Shown here one piece after another: positions 8,790-16,818 of a stretch of 31,572 nt of DNA; within the stretch, counting starts at the first letter, position 1; each line of letters begins with the position of its first letter. This DNA comes from JAOUEA01 sp035249905 (GTDB taxonomy: Bacteria; Actinomycetota; UBA4738; HRBIN12). The translations under genes and the position numbers were made by a program. The notes under the pieces are model-generated. The model saw only the letters and a program-made list of their open reading frames with translations, was not told the DNA's origin and did no database searches. The stretch is taken from the NCBI GenBank assembly GCA_035249905.1, contig DATFFT010000080.1, positions 1 to 31,572 on the forward strand, given 5' to 3'.

Positions 8790-9088
8790 CCGTGTCGAGA
8801 CGGCTCAGCTCGTTCCTCAAGAACGTGCTGCTGTTCGTCGGCATCGCCGGCGCGCTCTTGGTCGCGATCGGCGTGTTCTCGCTCCTTCGCACCTCGGCCT
8901 GCGACCGCCTCGACGCCGAGCGCGTCGTCCATCTCGAGCCCGGACGCGACGTGCCCGGCCCGGGCAGCATCAACGTGATCGGCGTCGGCCCCGGGCCGCC
9001 GAGGTCGCAGATCATCGAATACCTCGAAGCGGAGTCCGCGATGATGCAGGCGGGCTGCGACGTTCCCGCACGCGTGCAACCGACATGA
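8786..9088 (+). CDS. Small single-pass membrane protein, unknown function
   Basis: A 100-residue protein starting with GTG 8786, which overlaps the aldo/keto reductase stop (GTGA 8786-8789); a second GTG lies two codons later. One hydrophobic segment at about residues 14-35 (VLLFVGIAGALLVAIGVFSL) is preceded by basic residues, predicting the N-terminus inside. The remaining 65 residues would be outside and contain two cysteines that could pair. Codons show the strong G/C third-position bias of neighbouring genes, which supports it being real. No family recognised. It closes the unit that begins at 3319. Confidence 0.68.
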   Translation: MTVSRRLSSFLKNVLLFVGIAGALLVAIGVFSLLRTSACDRLDAERVVHLEPGRDVPGPGSINVIGVGPGPPRSQIIEYLEAESAMMQAGCDVPARVQPT

Positions 9089-9119
9089 CGACCCGAGGTC
9101 GCGGTCGATCCGTGAAGGG

Positions 9120-9317
9120 TCAACCGGCGGAGGGAACCGGGAGGGCGAGTCCGGCGGCACCGGGCTTCGACATCTCGGCCGTCGAGCCGGACCGATCGAG
9201 CACCTCGAGCGCGATCTGGGCACGGCGTACGCGCTCCCGGCTGAGCGCGACCGCGGTCGCCTCGAGGTGGGTTCCCGACGGGTCGATGTTCCGGGCGTTC
9301 CGCAGGCCGAGATTCAC
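9120..9317 (-). CDS. Short orphan ORF, possible gene or gene remnant
   Basis: A 65-residue reading frame starting with GTG at 9317. It is the only protein-like content in the 313-bp interval 9089-9401. Its codons have the same strong G/C third-position bias as the flanking genes (runs such as GTC GCG CTC AGC CGG GAG CGC), while upstream codons in the same frame do not. It converges on the small membrane-protein gene with a 31-bp gap and diverges from the dehydratase gene at 9402. The predicted product is mostly helical, including NIDPSGTHLEATAVALSRER; no family was recognised. No good Shine-Dalgarno is visible. It may be a small protein, a remnant of a larger gene, or chance. Confidence 0.36.
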   Translation of the reverse strand: MNLGLRNARNIDPSGTHLEATAVALSRERVRRAQIALEVLDRSGSTAEMSKPGAAGLALPVPSAG

Positions 9318-9375
9318 CCCGTGCCGATCTCGTGGAGTCCACCGCTCGCATCGTCGGCCCCCGCCGACGGAAGCC

Positions 9376-9390
9376 TGGGAACGTTATCAT
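9376..9390 (+). promoter_or_regulatory. LacI-type operator with embedded -10, site 2 (dehydratase unit)
   Basis: TGGGAACGTTATCAT, the same element as at 3241 with T for C in the right arm. TATCAT (9385-9390) matches the -10 consensus at 5 of 6 positions. No convincing -35 is visible. The first sensible start, GTG 9402, lies 11 bp beyond the hexamer, close to the predicted transcription start and without a Shine-Dalgarno, so the mRNA may be leaderless or nearly so. Confidence 0.78.
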
Positions 9391-9401
9391 GCGCTCTGAC
9401 C

Positions 9402-10556
9402 GTGCGGATCTCGGGTGTATCGACCAGGGTCGTCGACGACGGCGACCGCGATTGGGTCTTCGTGCGCGTGGAGACCGACGAGCCTGGTCTCGTCGGATGG
9501 GGCGAGTCATCGCTCGGGTGGCACACACGAGCCGTCGTCGGCGCGGTCGGGGACCTCGAGCCGCTGATCGTGGGAGAGGACGCTCGTGCGGTCGAGCGTC
9601 TCTGGCAGACGATGACCAGAGCGCCGTTCTTCAAGGGCGGCATCGCGATGATGAGTGCGGTGTCGGGGATCGATCAGGCGCTCTGGGACATCAAGGCGAA
9701 AGCGCTCGGGGTACCCCTGTTCGAGCTGCTCGGCGGGCCGGTCCGCGAGCGCGTGCGGACGTACGTGAATCTCGGATCGGAGCTCGGTGGACACGGCCGC
9801 CACGCTGAAGCGTGGGCCGACGCGGCGCGCGCCGCCTGCGAGGACGGCTTCGATGCGATGAAGGTGTACCCTGCCGCACCGGCTCGCGCGCTCGAGGGTT
9901 CCTCATACGTTCGCAGGACCGAAGAGCTGGTGCGAACGGTTCGCGAAGCCGTCGGCGATGATGCCGACGTGATGGTCGATCTCCACGGCCGGACCTCACC
10001 CTCCACCGCGATCGAGATCGGCCGTGCGCTCGAGCCGCTGCGCCCGTGGTGGCTCGAGGAGCCGTGCCAACCCGGAAACGTGGAGGCGACCGTGGAGGTC
10101 GCACGGGCGCTTTCGATCCCGATCGCCACCGGCGAGCGACTCGCGACGGGACACGAGTTCCGCGCGTACCTCGACGCGCGCGCGTGCGCCGTGATCCAGC
10201 CGAATGCCTGCTACTGCGGAGGGATCTCCGGCTTCCGTCGCATCGCCGCGCTCGCCGAGACCGCACAAGCCTCCATCGCACCGCACAACCCGAACGGCCC
10301 GATCGGCTCGATGGTGAGCGTGCATCTCGCCTTCGCGCTGCCGGGCTTCCTGATCCTCGAACAGGTGCGCGGCGACGTCCCGTGGCGTTCCGAGATCGTC
10401 GATCACCCGATCGAGATCACCGGTGGTTTCGTCGACGCGCCCACGCGCCCGGGGATCGGGATCGAGGTCGTCGAAGCGGTCGCCGCGGCACACCCGGGGA
10501 GGTCTCCTGCGCCACACGTACACCACGCTCCCGACGGCTCGCTCCTGGACTGGTAG
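9402..10556 (+). CDS. Mandelate racemase/muconate lactonizing enzyme family, galactonate-dehydratase-type
   Basis: A 384-residue enolase-superfamily enzyme predicted to dehydrate an aldonic acid to its 2-keto-3-deoxy derivative. The frame is open back to 9267, but that stretch contains the operator. GTG 9402 (VRISGVSTRVVDDGDRDW) fits the family N-terminus. Metal and catalytic residues are intact: Asp193 and His195 in VDLHGR, Glu219 in WWLEEP, Glu245 in ATGERLATG and His295 in APHNPNGP. Their spacing equals that of E. coli D-galactonate dehydratase (D183, H185, E209, E235, H285). The C-terminal lid carries FVDAPTRPGIGIEV. An SDR gene follows after 8 bp. Exact aldonate cannot be called because galactonate, gluconate, fuconate and arabinonate enzymes share these motifs. 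Confidence 0.93.
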   Translation: MRISGVSTRVVDDGDRDWVFVRVETDEPGLVGWGESSLGWHTRAVVGAVGDLEPLIVGEDARAVERLWQTMTRAPFFKGGIAMMSAVSGIDQALWDIKAKALGVPLFELLGGPVRERVRTYVNLGSELGGHGRHAEAWADAARAACEDGFDAMKVYPAAPARALEGSSYVRRTEELVRTVREAVGDDADVMVDLHGRTSPSTAIEIGRALEPLRPWWLEEPCQPGNVEATVEVARALSIPIATGERLATGHEFRAYLDARACAVIQPNACYCGGISGFRRIAALAETAQASIAPHNPNGPIGSMVSVHLAFALPGFLILEQVRGDVPWRSEIVDHPIEITGGFVDAPTRPGIGIEVVEAVAAAHPGRSPAPHVHHAPDGSLLDW

Positions 10557-10564
10557 CTCGCGGC

Positions 10565-11338
10565 ATGACCACGCTCGACGGACGGGTGGCGCTCGTGACC
10601 GGTGGCGCACACGGCATCGGCAACGCGTGCGTCGCGCGGTTGCAGGCAGCCGGCGCATCGGTGGTTTCGTGCGACATCGACGTGGACGCCGGCAGAGATG
10701 CGGCCGGAGCGCTCGCGGGCGGACCGGCTCCCGTCGAGTTCGTGCCCGCGGACGTGACCTCCGAGGAGCAGATGGCGGCCGCGACCACCTTCGCGGTCGA
10801 GCGGTTCGGCTCGATCGATGTCGTGGTCGCGAACGCCGGCATCGACCGTCCGTTCGACGCCGCCACGATGACCGAACGGGAGTGGGACGACTTCCTCGAC
10901 GTCGACCTGAAGTCGGTGTGGCTGAGCGTGAAGCACGCGCTGCCGCGGATGCGAGAGCAACGCCGCGGTGCGATCGTCACGATCGCCTCGATCCACGCGT
11001 TCGTCACGTCGCGAGGAAAGTTCCCCTACGCAGGTGCGAAATCCGGCGTCGTGGGCCTCACGCGAAGCCTCGCGCTCGACAACGCGGAGTACGAGATCCG
11101 TGCGAACGCGGTCTGTCCCGGCTACGTGCGCACCCGCATGCTGATGCGCGGCATCGAGTCGGCGGACGATCCCGAGGAAGCCGAGCGCGAGATGCTCGCG
11201 ATCCATCCGCTCGGACGCATCGCCGAGCCGAACGACATCGCGAACGTCGTCGCGTTCCTCGCGTCCGACGAGGCGAGGTTCGTGACCGGCGCGACGCTCC
11301 TCGTCGACGGCGGCCTGAGCGCCCGGTTCATCCCGTGA
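10565..11338 (+). CDS. SDR-family NAD(P)-dependent oxidoreductase
   Basis: A 257-residue classical short-chain dehydrogenase starting at ATG 10565. Cofactor motif TGGAHGIG is at residues 12-19, Asp37 closes the second beta strand (VVSCDID, usually meaning NAD over NADP), and NAG begins at Asn90. The catalytic Ser is probably Ser142 (IASIHAF), with Tyr155 and Lys159 in YAGAKSG. The C-terminus has the usual PLGRIAEPNDIANVVAFLAS and GATLLVDGGLS. It lies 8 bp after the dehydratase and overlaps the lactonase start by GTGA. Between a lactonase and a sugar-acid dehydratase, oxidation of an aldose to its lactone is the natural guess; oxidation of a deoxy-keto acid, as in non-phosphorylative L-fucose/L-rhamnose pathways, is an alternative. 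Confidence 0.95.
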   Translation: MTTLDGRVALVTGGAHGIGNACVARLQAAGASVVSCDIDVDAGRDAAGALAGGPAPVEFVPADVTSEEQMAAATTFAVERFGSIDVVVANAGIDRPFDAATMTEREWDDFLDVDLKSVWLSVKHALPRMREQRRGAIVTIASIHAFVTSRGKFPYAGAKSGVVGLTRSLALDNAEYEIRANAVCPGYVRTRMLMRGIESADDPEEAEREMLAIHPLGRIAEPNDIANVVAFLASDEARFVTGATLLVDGGLSARFIP

Positions 11339-12219
11339 CGATCGACGTCGAGCTCGTCCTGGACGCCCGTGCCGAGCTCGGCGAAGCGCCGTGCTGGGAC
11401 GCGGACGCAGGCGTGCTGCTGTGGGTCGATATCACCGCCGGTATCGTGCACCGGACCGATCCGCTCACCGGACACGACGAGACGATCGACGTGGGACGCG
11501 CGGTCGGGAGCGTCGTGCCGGCCGACGATGGCCGGCTCGCGATCGCGACGGACGACGGCTTCTGGTTCGTCGACCCTCCGACCGGCGAGATGGAACCGAT
11601 CGCCGGCATCGACGCGCCCGCCGGCGTGGTGATGAACGACGGGAAGACGGATCCGTCCGGCAGGTACTGGGCGGGGACCAAGGACGCCGAAGCGTCCCAC
11701 CCGATCGGCTCCCTCTACCGCCTCGACGCCGACCGCACCGTGACCGAGATGGTCGGCGGCGTCACGCTTTCGAACGGGTTGGGCTGGTCCTCCGACGGGC
11801 GGACCATGTACCACATCGACAGCACCACCTACGGCATCGACGCCTTCGACACCGATCCAGCTTCGGGGACGATCGCGAACCGCCGCCGCCTCGTGGACCT
11901 TCCGGATGGGTGGGGTCTTCCTGACGGCATGACGGTCGACGAGGAGGACTTCCTCTGGGTGGCGTTCTGGACCGGGTCGGCCGTACGCCGGCTGGATCCT
12001 GGCGGGGTGCTCGTGTCCACGGTCCACCTCCCTGTCAGCCTGGTCACCAGCTGTGCCTTCGGCGGCGTCGAGCTCGACGAGCTCTACGTCACGACCGCTC
12101 GGGGAGTTCTGTCGGAGGCGGAGCTCCATGACCAGCGGACGGCCGGAGGGCTGTTCCGGTTGCGACCCGGGTTACGTGGGTCACGATCCAGCCCGTTGGC
12201 GCAGCCCGCAGTGGGATGA
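11335..12219 (+). CDS. SMP-30/gluconolactonase-type sugar lactonase
   Basis: A 294-residue six-bladed beta-propeller lactonase starting at GTG 11335, overlapping the SDR stop by GTGA. Metal ligands of the SMP-30 family are present at their usual places: Glu17 (ELGEAPCWD), Asn101 (VVMNDGKTDPSGRYWAGT), Asn147 (LSNGLGW) and Asp197 (LPDGMTVDEE). The Arg that normally precedes the first Asn motif (RFND) is replaced here (VMND), which may alter substrate choice. It hydrolyses sugar lactones to aldonates and so links the dehydrogenases to the dehydratase encoded two genes upstream. The last 20 residues look less conserved. The next operator begins 35 bp after the stop. Confidence 0.94.
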   Translation: MTIDVELVLDARAELGEAPCWDADAGVLLWVDITAGIVHRTDPLTGHDETIDVGRAVGSVVPADDGRLAIATDDGFWFVDPPTGEMEPIAGIDAPAGVVMNDGKTDPSGRYWAGTKDAEASHPIGSLYRLDADRTVTEMVGGVTLSNGLGWSSDGRTMYHIDSTTYGIDAFDTDPASGTIANRRRLVDLPDGWGLPDGMTVDEEDFLWVAFWTGSAVRRLDPGGVLVSTVHLPVSLVTSCAFGGVELDELYVTTARGVLSEAELHDQRTAGGLFRLRPGLRGSRSSPLAQPAVG

Positions 12220-12253
12220 GTCGTTCCTTCGGTGGTCGACGGATGCCTCGTTG

Positions 12254-12268
12254 TGGGAACGTTATCAT
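12254..12268 (+). promoter_or_regulatory. LacI-type operator with embedded -10, site 3 (hydroxyacid dehydrogenase)
   Basis: TGGGAACGTTATCAT, identical to the 9376 site. TATCAT (12263-12268) can be the -10. GTG 12278 starts 10 bp after the hexamer with no Shine-Dalgarno, again suggesting a leaderless or nearly leaderless mRNA. No clear -35 is visible. It sits in the 58-bp gap after the lactonase gene, giving the dehydrogenase its own promoter. Confidence 0.78.
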
Positions 12269-12277
12269 CCACGGGCG

Positions 12278-13267
12278 GTGAGCACCGAGTCGCATCTCCC
12301 GTCGATCCTCGTTCCCAACTCCGTGCTCGACGCGAACCGGCACGAGGTGGAACGTGCGGTCGGCGGACGAGCGAGATTGATCGGCGAGGCCGCGGTCGCT
12401 GAAGGGGAAGCGGCTCCGGAAGGTCTCGAGGTGATCGTGACCGGAATGGACCAAGACGTGTTCGACCGGGCGATCGAGGCGCCGACCATACTGTGGGTCC
12501 ACAGCATCTCCGCGGGAGTGGAGCATCTGCCGCTCGACCGGATCGCCGAGCGCGGGATCCTCCTCACGAACTCGGCCGGCGCCTACGCGACCGCGATGGC
12601 CGAGTACGTGATCGGAGCGGCGATCATGCTCGCCCGGAACCTCCACGGATGGCTCGACGGGCAGCGCGATCGACGTTGGCTCGACGTCGACGCGTTCGGT
12701 TCCTGGTTGCTCCGCGGCAAGCGCCTCGGCATCGTCGGCTACGGCGCCGTCGGACGCGAGGTGGCCGCCGCCGGTAGTGCTTTCGGCATGGACGTGTGGG
12801 CGACGAAGCGCACACCCGTGTTCCGCTCGGGTGAGCCGCTCGATCGCCTGCTCCCGGCCGACGAGCTCCACGAGCTCCTCACCGAGAGCGACGTGGTCGT
12901 CATCAGCGCGTCGCTGAACCGGACCACCCATGCCCTGATCGGGGAAGCCGAGCTGGCGGCGATGAAGGCGACCGCGATCCTCGTGAACGTCGCACGCGGC
13001 GGTCTGATCGACGAGGACGCGTTGGAAGGGGCCTTGAGGACCGGTGGGATCCGTGGCGCGATGCTCGACGTCACGCTCGAGGAACCCCTGCCGGAAGACA
13101 GTCCCCTCTGGTCGGCCCCCAACCTGCTGATCACACCGCACATCTCGGGCAGCGCGCCGGAGAGCTGGGAGGCTGCGGTCGCCTTCCTCTGCGCCAACCT
13201 GGACCTTTACCTCGCCGGCACGCCCGAGCTGATGGGCAACCTCATCGACCTCTCGACCGTCCGCTGA
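12278..13267 (+). CDS. D-isomer-specific 2-hydroxyacid dehydrogenase
   Basis: A 329-residue NAD-dependent dehydrogenase that interconverts a D-2-hydroxy acid and its 2-keto acid. GTG 12278 is chosen because the longer frame (from 12053) would run through the lactonase gene and the operator. NAD loop is GYGAVG (154-159) within LGIVGYGAVGREV. The catalytic triad is intact: Arg240 (NVARGGLIDE), Glu269 (DVTLEEPLPEDSPLW) and His288 (TPHISGSAPE). Length is normal for the family. It converges on the F420-type oxidoreductase gene with 20 bp between stops and no evident terminator. It could reduce or oxidise 2-keto intermediates of the sugar-acid pathway, or act as a hydroxypyruvate/glyoxylate reductase; the sequence does not decide. 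Confidence 0.95.
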   Translation: MSTESHLPSILVPNSVLDANRHEVERAVGGRARLIGEAAVAEGEAAPEGLEVIVTGMDQDVFDRAIEAPTILWVHSISAGVEHLPLDRIAERGILLTNSAGAYATAMAEYVIGAAIMLARNLHGWLDGQRDRRWLDVDAFGSWLLRGKRLGIVGYGAVGREVAAAGSAFGMDVWATKRTPVFRSGEPLDRLLPADELHELLTESDVVVISASLNRTTHALIGEAELAAMKATAILVNVARGGLIDEDALEGALRTGGIRGAMLDVTLEEPLPEDSPLWSAPNLLITPHISGSAPESWEAAVAFLCANLDLYLAGTPELMGNLIDLSTVR

Positions 13268-13287
13268 CCCATCACCGACCGCGAAGT

Positions 13288-14250
13288 TCAGAGCGCCGCT
13301 GCGGCCGGAACGACCTCGCGGCCGATCAGCTCGACCGCGTCGAGATCGGTGTGCACGAGCTGATGGACGAGCACGCGTTGGACCCCCGCGGCCGCGTAGG
13401 CGGCGAGCTGATCGACGATCTCGGCGGGGGTCCCAGCGAGACCCGACCTCCGCAACTCCCGGTTGTAGGCGACCGGATCGCCGTCCTCGTTCTGCCACGC
13501 CATCTGCTCGATCGCGCGTCGCCGCACCTCGCCCTGATCGACGCCGGCAACGATCTTGAGGAGCACCGAGTGGCGAACCGCCGCGGGATCCCGCCCGATC
13601 GCCTCGCACGCGGCCGACACTCGATCGAACCGCTCGCGCGCCTCGGCAGAGCTCACGTACACCGTGTCGTACTCATCCGCCCACCGGGCGGCGAGTGCCG
13701 TCGAGCGAGGACCGGCACCTCCGCCGATGATCAGTGGCGGGTGCGGAGCCTGGTGCGGCGCTGGGAACGCCGGGCACGACTCGAGCCGATAATGCCTGCC
13801 CTCGAAGTCGACCTCCGTGCCGTCGCCGGTGACCAGCCGGTGGACGATCTCCACCTGCTCGGTGAGCAGATCGAGCCGCTCCGCCACGGACGGGAACCGG
13901 AACCCGAATGCCCGGTGCTCGGCGTCGAACCAGCCGGCCCCCATCCCGAGTTCGACGCGTCCTTTCGACGCGTGGTCGGCCGTCACGACGACCTTCGCGA
14001 GCTCCGACGGGTGCCGGAAGGTGACCGGCGAGACCATCGCCCCGAGCCGGATCCGGTCCGTGATCGTCCCGAGCGCCGAGATCGTCGCCCACGCGTCGAG
14101 TGCCCCGCGCCCCTTCGGATCCCAGAAGGACAGGTAGTGGTCCGATCGGAACAATCCCTCGAACCCGTGCTCCTCGCACGCGCGGGCGAGCGCGACCCAC
14201 TGGTCCCAGGTCACGCCCTCTTGGCCCTCGATCATCAGGCAGATGTCCAC
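13288..14250 (-). CDS. LLM-class (luciferase-like) F420-dependent oxidoreductase
   Basis: A 320-residue luciferase-like TIM barrel resembling the actinobacterial Rv1855c-type family predicted to use F420. Start GTG 14250 follows GAGGAGGAG. Visible segments: N-terminal MDICLMIEGQEGVTWDQWV, FRSDHYLSF, the IRLGAMVSPVTFRHPSELAK strand-turn, GRVELGMGAGWFDAEH, and PLIIGGGAGPRSTALAARWAD. F420 use is a family inference, since FMN relatives exist. It is the last gene of the long minus-strand operon, 20 bp after the xylulokinase. Its presence supports an actinobacterial or F420-making host. Role in the sugar pathway is unknown; F420-dependent sugar-phosphate dehydrogenases belong to the same superfamily. 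Confidence 0.9.
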   Translation of the reverse strand: MDICLMIEGQEGVTWDQWVALARACEEHGFEGLFRSDHYLSFWDPKGRGALDAWATISALGTITDRIRLGAMVSPVTFRHPSELAKVVVTADHASKGRVELGMGAGWFDAEHRAFGFRFPSVAERLDLLTEQVEIVHRLVTGDGTEVDFEGRHYRLESCPAFPAPHQAPHPPLIIGGGAGPRSTALAARWADEYDTVYVSSAEARERFDRVSAACEAIGRDPAAVRHSVLLKIVAGVDQGEVRRRAIEQMAWQNEDGDPVAYNRELRRSGLAGTPAEIVDQLAAYAAAGVQRVLVHQLVHTDLDAVELIGREVVPAAAAL

Positions 14251-14270
14251 CGCTCCTCCTCAATCGACCG

Positions 14271-15767
14271 TCATCTGGCGGCGAGATCGGCCAACCGGTG
14301 CATGGTCTCGTGCATCGTTCCGTACAGAGACCGGTAGACGCCGTACACGTCGTCGTAGACGGCCGCGCGGTCCGGATCGGGCTCGTTGACCTCCGGGAGC
14401 GCACGGACGACCGACGTGGCCTCGTCGATGTCGGCGAAGGTTCCGGCGGCCACGTGACCGAGGAGGGCGGCGCCGTAGGCCGCCCCCTCTTCGACGGCGA
14501 GCCGTTCGACCGGAGCGCCGTAGATGTCCGCCTGCAGCCGGAGCCACAGATCGGAGGTCGCGCCGCCGCCGGTCGCGCGGACCGCCGTCGGAGCCACGCC
14601 GAGGCCGCGCATGATCTCCAGGCCGTCACGCAGCCCGAAGACGACGCCCTCCATCAGCGCCCGGGTCATGTGCCCGCGCGTGTGTCGCGCGGTCAACCCG
14701 ACGAACGCCCCGCTCGCGAGCGGATCCAGGTGCGGGGTGCGCTCGCCGGTGAGATACGGCAGGAACACGAGCGCCTCGCTCCCGGCGGGGATCGCCTCGG
14801 CCTCGGCGACGAGCTCGTCGTACGAGAGGCCCGTGACGTCGCGCCACCAGCGCAGCGACCCGCCCGCGGAGAGCTCGACCGCGAGCATGCAGTAGGCACC
14901 CGGAACCGAGTGCGCGAACGCGTGGATGCGTCCGGACGGGTCCACCGCTGGGTCGTCGGCGTGGGCGAACAGCACCCCGCTGGTGCCGATCGAGCTCGAC
15001 ATCAGGCCGGCCCGCGTGATCGCGGTGCCGATCGCGGCGGCGGCGTTGTCGCCGCCCCCGGCCGCGACCGGGGTCCCTGGCGGCAGACCGAGCTCCCGGG
15101 CGATCGCATCCGCCACGGTGCCGGTCGGCTCCGGACCCTCGTGGATCTCCGGGAACCACGCCGCCGGCATGTCGAGCGCGTCGAGCACCTCGGGCGACCA
15201 GCTTCGGCTGCGGAGGTCCATGAACAGCGTGCCCGACGCGTCGGCCGCGTCGGTCGCCGGCTCGCCCGTCAGCCGCAGCCGTACGAGGTCCTTCGGTAGC
15301 AGCACTCGCGCGACCCGCGCGTAGCTCGCGGGCTCCTCGTCTCGGAGCCAGAGCACCTTCGGGGCCTGGAATCCCGTGAGCGCCGGGTTACCGGTGATCT
15401 CGACCAGCCGGTCCGCGCCGATCCGTTCCGTGATCCACCGGCACTGCTCGTCGGTACGCTGGTCGTTCCACAGCAGCGCCGGGCGTATCACCTGGCCGGC
15501 CGCGTCGAGGAACACCGAGCCGTGCATCTGGCCGGTGAGCCCGATCCCGACGATGTCGTGCCCGGCGTTCCGGCAGTCGGAGGCGACGGCCCCGAACACC
15601 TCGCACGACGCTCGCCACCACTCAGTCGGATCCTGCTCGGTCCACCGGGGCCTCGGAGCAAGGAGCGGGTATCCGGCGTTCCGCTCGGCGACGACGGTGC
15701 CGTCGTCGCCGACCGCCACGGCACGAGCACCGGTCGTGCCGACGTCGAGGCCGACGGCGACGCTCAC
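14271..15767 (-). CDS. xylB: Xylulokinase (FGGY carbohydrate kinase)
   Basis: A 498-residue FGGY-family sugar kinase, normal length for XylB, which phosphorylates D-xylulose to D-xylulose 5-phosphate. GTG 15767 starts 10 bp after the lacI-type stop. Motifs: N-terminal phosphate loop GLDVGTTGARAV (6-17), GLTGQMHGSV with LLWNDQRT (about 98-105), and GGGDNAAAAIGTA, where Asp240 corresponds to the catalytic Asp233 of E. coli XylB. The C-terminal ATGGGATSDLWLRLQADI is the ATPase-fold adenosine motif. Xylulokinase is the best match over glycerol or ribulo-kinases because of the MHGSV and WNDQRT wording. It suggests that one branch of the pathway yields a ketopentose, with the PMI-like protein upstream as a possible isomerase. 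Confidence 0.93.
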   Translation of the reverse strand: MSVAVGLDVGTTGARAVAVGDDGTVVAERNAGYPLLAPRPRWTEQDPTEWWRASCEVFGAVASDCRNAGHDIVGIGLTGQMHGSVFLDAAGQVIRPALLWNDQRTDEQCRWITERIGADRLVEITGNPALTGFQAPKVLWLRDEEPASYARVARVLLPKDLVRLRLTGEPATDAADASGTLFMDLRSRSWSPEVLDALDMPAAWFPEIHEGPEPTGTVADAIARELGLPPGTPVAAGGGDNAAAAIGTAITRAGLMSSSIGTSGVLFAHADDPAVDPSGRIHAFAHSVPGAYCMLAVELSAGGSLRWWRDVTGLSYDELVAEAEAIPAGSEALVFLPYLTGERTPHLDPLASGAFVGLTARHTRGHMTRALMEGVVFGLRDGLEIMRGLGVAPTAVRATGGGATSDLWLRLQADIYGAPVERLAVEEGAAYGAALLGHVAAGTFADIDEATSVVRALPEVNEPDPDRAAVYDDVYGVYRSLYGTMHETMHRLADLAAR

Positions 15768-15777
15768 GTGGCGACGC

Positions 15778-16818
15778 TCACCTGGCGGATGCGGCCCTCG
15801 CGGACCGGCCGTTCTTCCGCATCGGAGCGACGGAGCCTCGGTCGACGAGCTCGGTGCGGAACACGACCGTGCTCGGGCGCCCCTCGAACCCGTCGCGCAG
15901 CCGGCGTAGCGCGAGCTCGGCCGCGCTCCGCGCCATGTCTGCCACGGGCTGGCGAACCGTGGTGAGCGGCGGCTCCACCATGTCCATCCACTGCACGTCG
16001 TCGAAGGCGACGACCGAGACGTCTCGCGGGACCTTCAGGCCCTGCTGGTCGAGCGCGATCAACGTCGCCTCGGCGAGGATGTTGTTCGCCGCGAAGATCG
16101 CCGTGGGGGCCGGCTTCGAGCGGATCAGCGCCGTCGCGTCCTCGATCGCGTGCTCCCGGTGGAACGACCCCGACCGGACCAACGAAGGGCGGATCGCGAT
16201 GCCGTGATCCTTCAGCGCACGCTCGTAGCCCACGAGGCGCTGGCTCGCGGTGGAGACCTCGAGCTCACCGGTCACGATGCCGATGCGCGTATGCCCCGCT
16301 CCGATGAGATGCGAGACTGCGCTCGCCGCACCGGTCTCGTTGTCGACGAGCACCGCGTCGGCGGGCAGCCCCTCGATCCGACGGTCGACCTGCACGACCA
16401 CGATCCCTTCCTGGATCAGCCTCGCGAGGTACGGGCGGTTCTTCGAGGTCGGGGTCACGATCAGCGCGTCCACGTGCATGCCCTCGAGCAATTGCAGGTA
16501 CTCGCGCTCGATCTTGGGATCGTCGTCGCTGTTGCACAGGACCACGTGGTAACCGGCGTCCTTCGTGGCGGATTCGACGTTCCTCGCGATCACCGAATAG
16601 AACGAGTTCTCGACGTCACCGATCAGGAGGCCGACCATGCGCGTCTGCTTCGTTCGGAGGCTCCGCGCGATCTGGTTCGGTACGTACCCGAGGTCTCGAG
16701 CCGCGTCCAGCACGAGTCGCCGCGTGTCTTCGGACGCATAGCCGGTGCCGGAGAGCACGCGCGCGGCCGTCGAGACCGAAACGCCGGCCGCAGTCGCCAC
16801 GTCCGCTACCGTCGTCAC
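15778..16818 (-). CDS. LacI-family transcriptional regulator (likely regulator of this locus)
   Basis: A 346-residue regulator. The frame is open to 17160, but GTG 16818 follows GGGGAGG with 5-nt spacing and starts exactly at the DNA-binding domain. HTH: TVADVATAAGVSVSTAARVL (about 3-22). The hinge helix NQIARSLRTKQTR includes the Leu (about 54) that LacI proteins insert into a central CpG. The periplasmic-binding-like effector domain follows (MVGLLIGDVENSFYS, VVQVDRRIEG, GIVTGELEVS, VVAFDDVQWMDMVEPPLTTV). The start overlaps the Gfo/Idh stop by GTGA, so its expression follows the transport operon, whose promoter carries an operator at 23662-23676: negative autoregulation. The five CpG-centred palindromes in the window are its expected targets. 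Effector is unknown, probably a sugar or sugar acid. Confidence 0.95.
   Translation of the reverse strand: MTTVADVATAAGVSVSTAARVLSGTGYASEDTRRLVLDAARDLGYVPNQIARSLRTKQTRMVGLLIGDVENSFYSVIARNVESATKDAGYHVVLCNSDDDPKIEREYLQLLEGMHVDALIVTPTSKNRPYLARLIQEGIVVVQVDRRIEGLPADAVLVDNETGAASAVSHLIGAGHTRIGIVTGELEVSTASQRLVGYERALKDHGIAIRPSLVRSGSFHREHAIEDATALIRSKPAPTAIFAANNILAEATLIALDQQGLKVPRDVSVVAFDDVQWMDMVEPPLTTVRQPVADMARSAAELALRRLRDGFEGRPSTVVFRTELVDRGSVAPMRKNGRSARAASAR

Noticed and set aside
13268..13287. Bidirectional terminator between the convergent genes
   Set aside because: Only 20 bp lie between the stops and no inverted repeat is visible.
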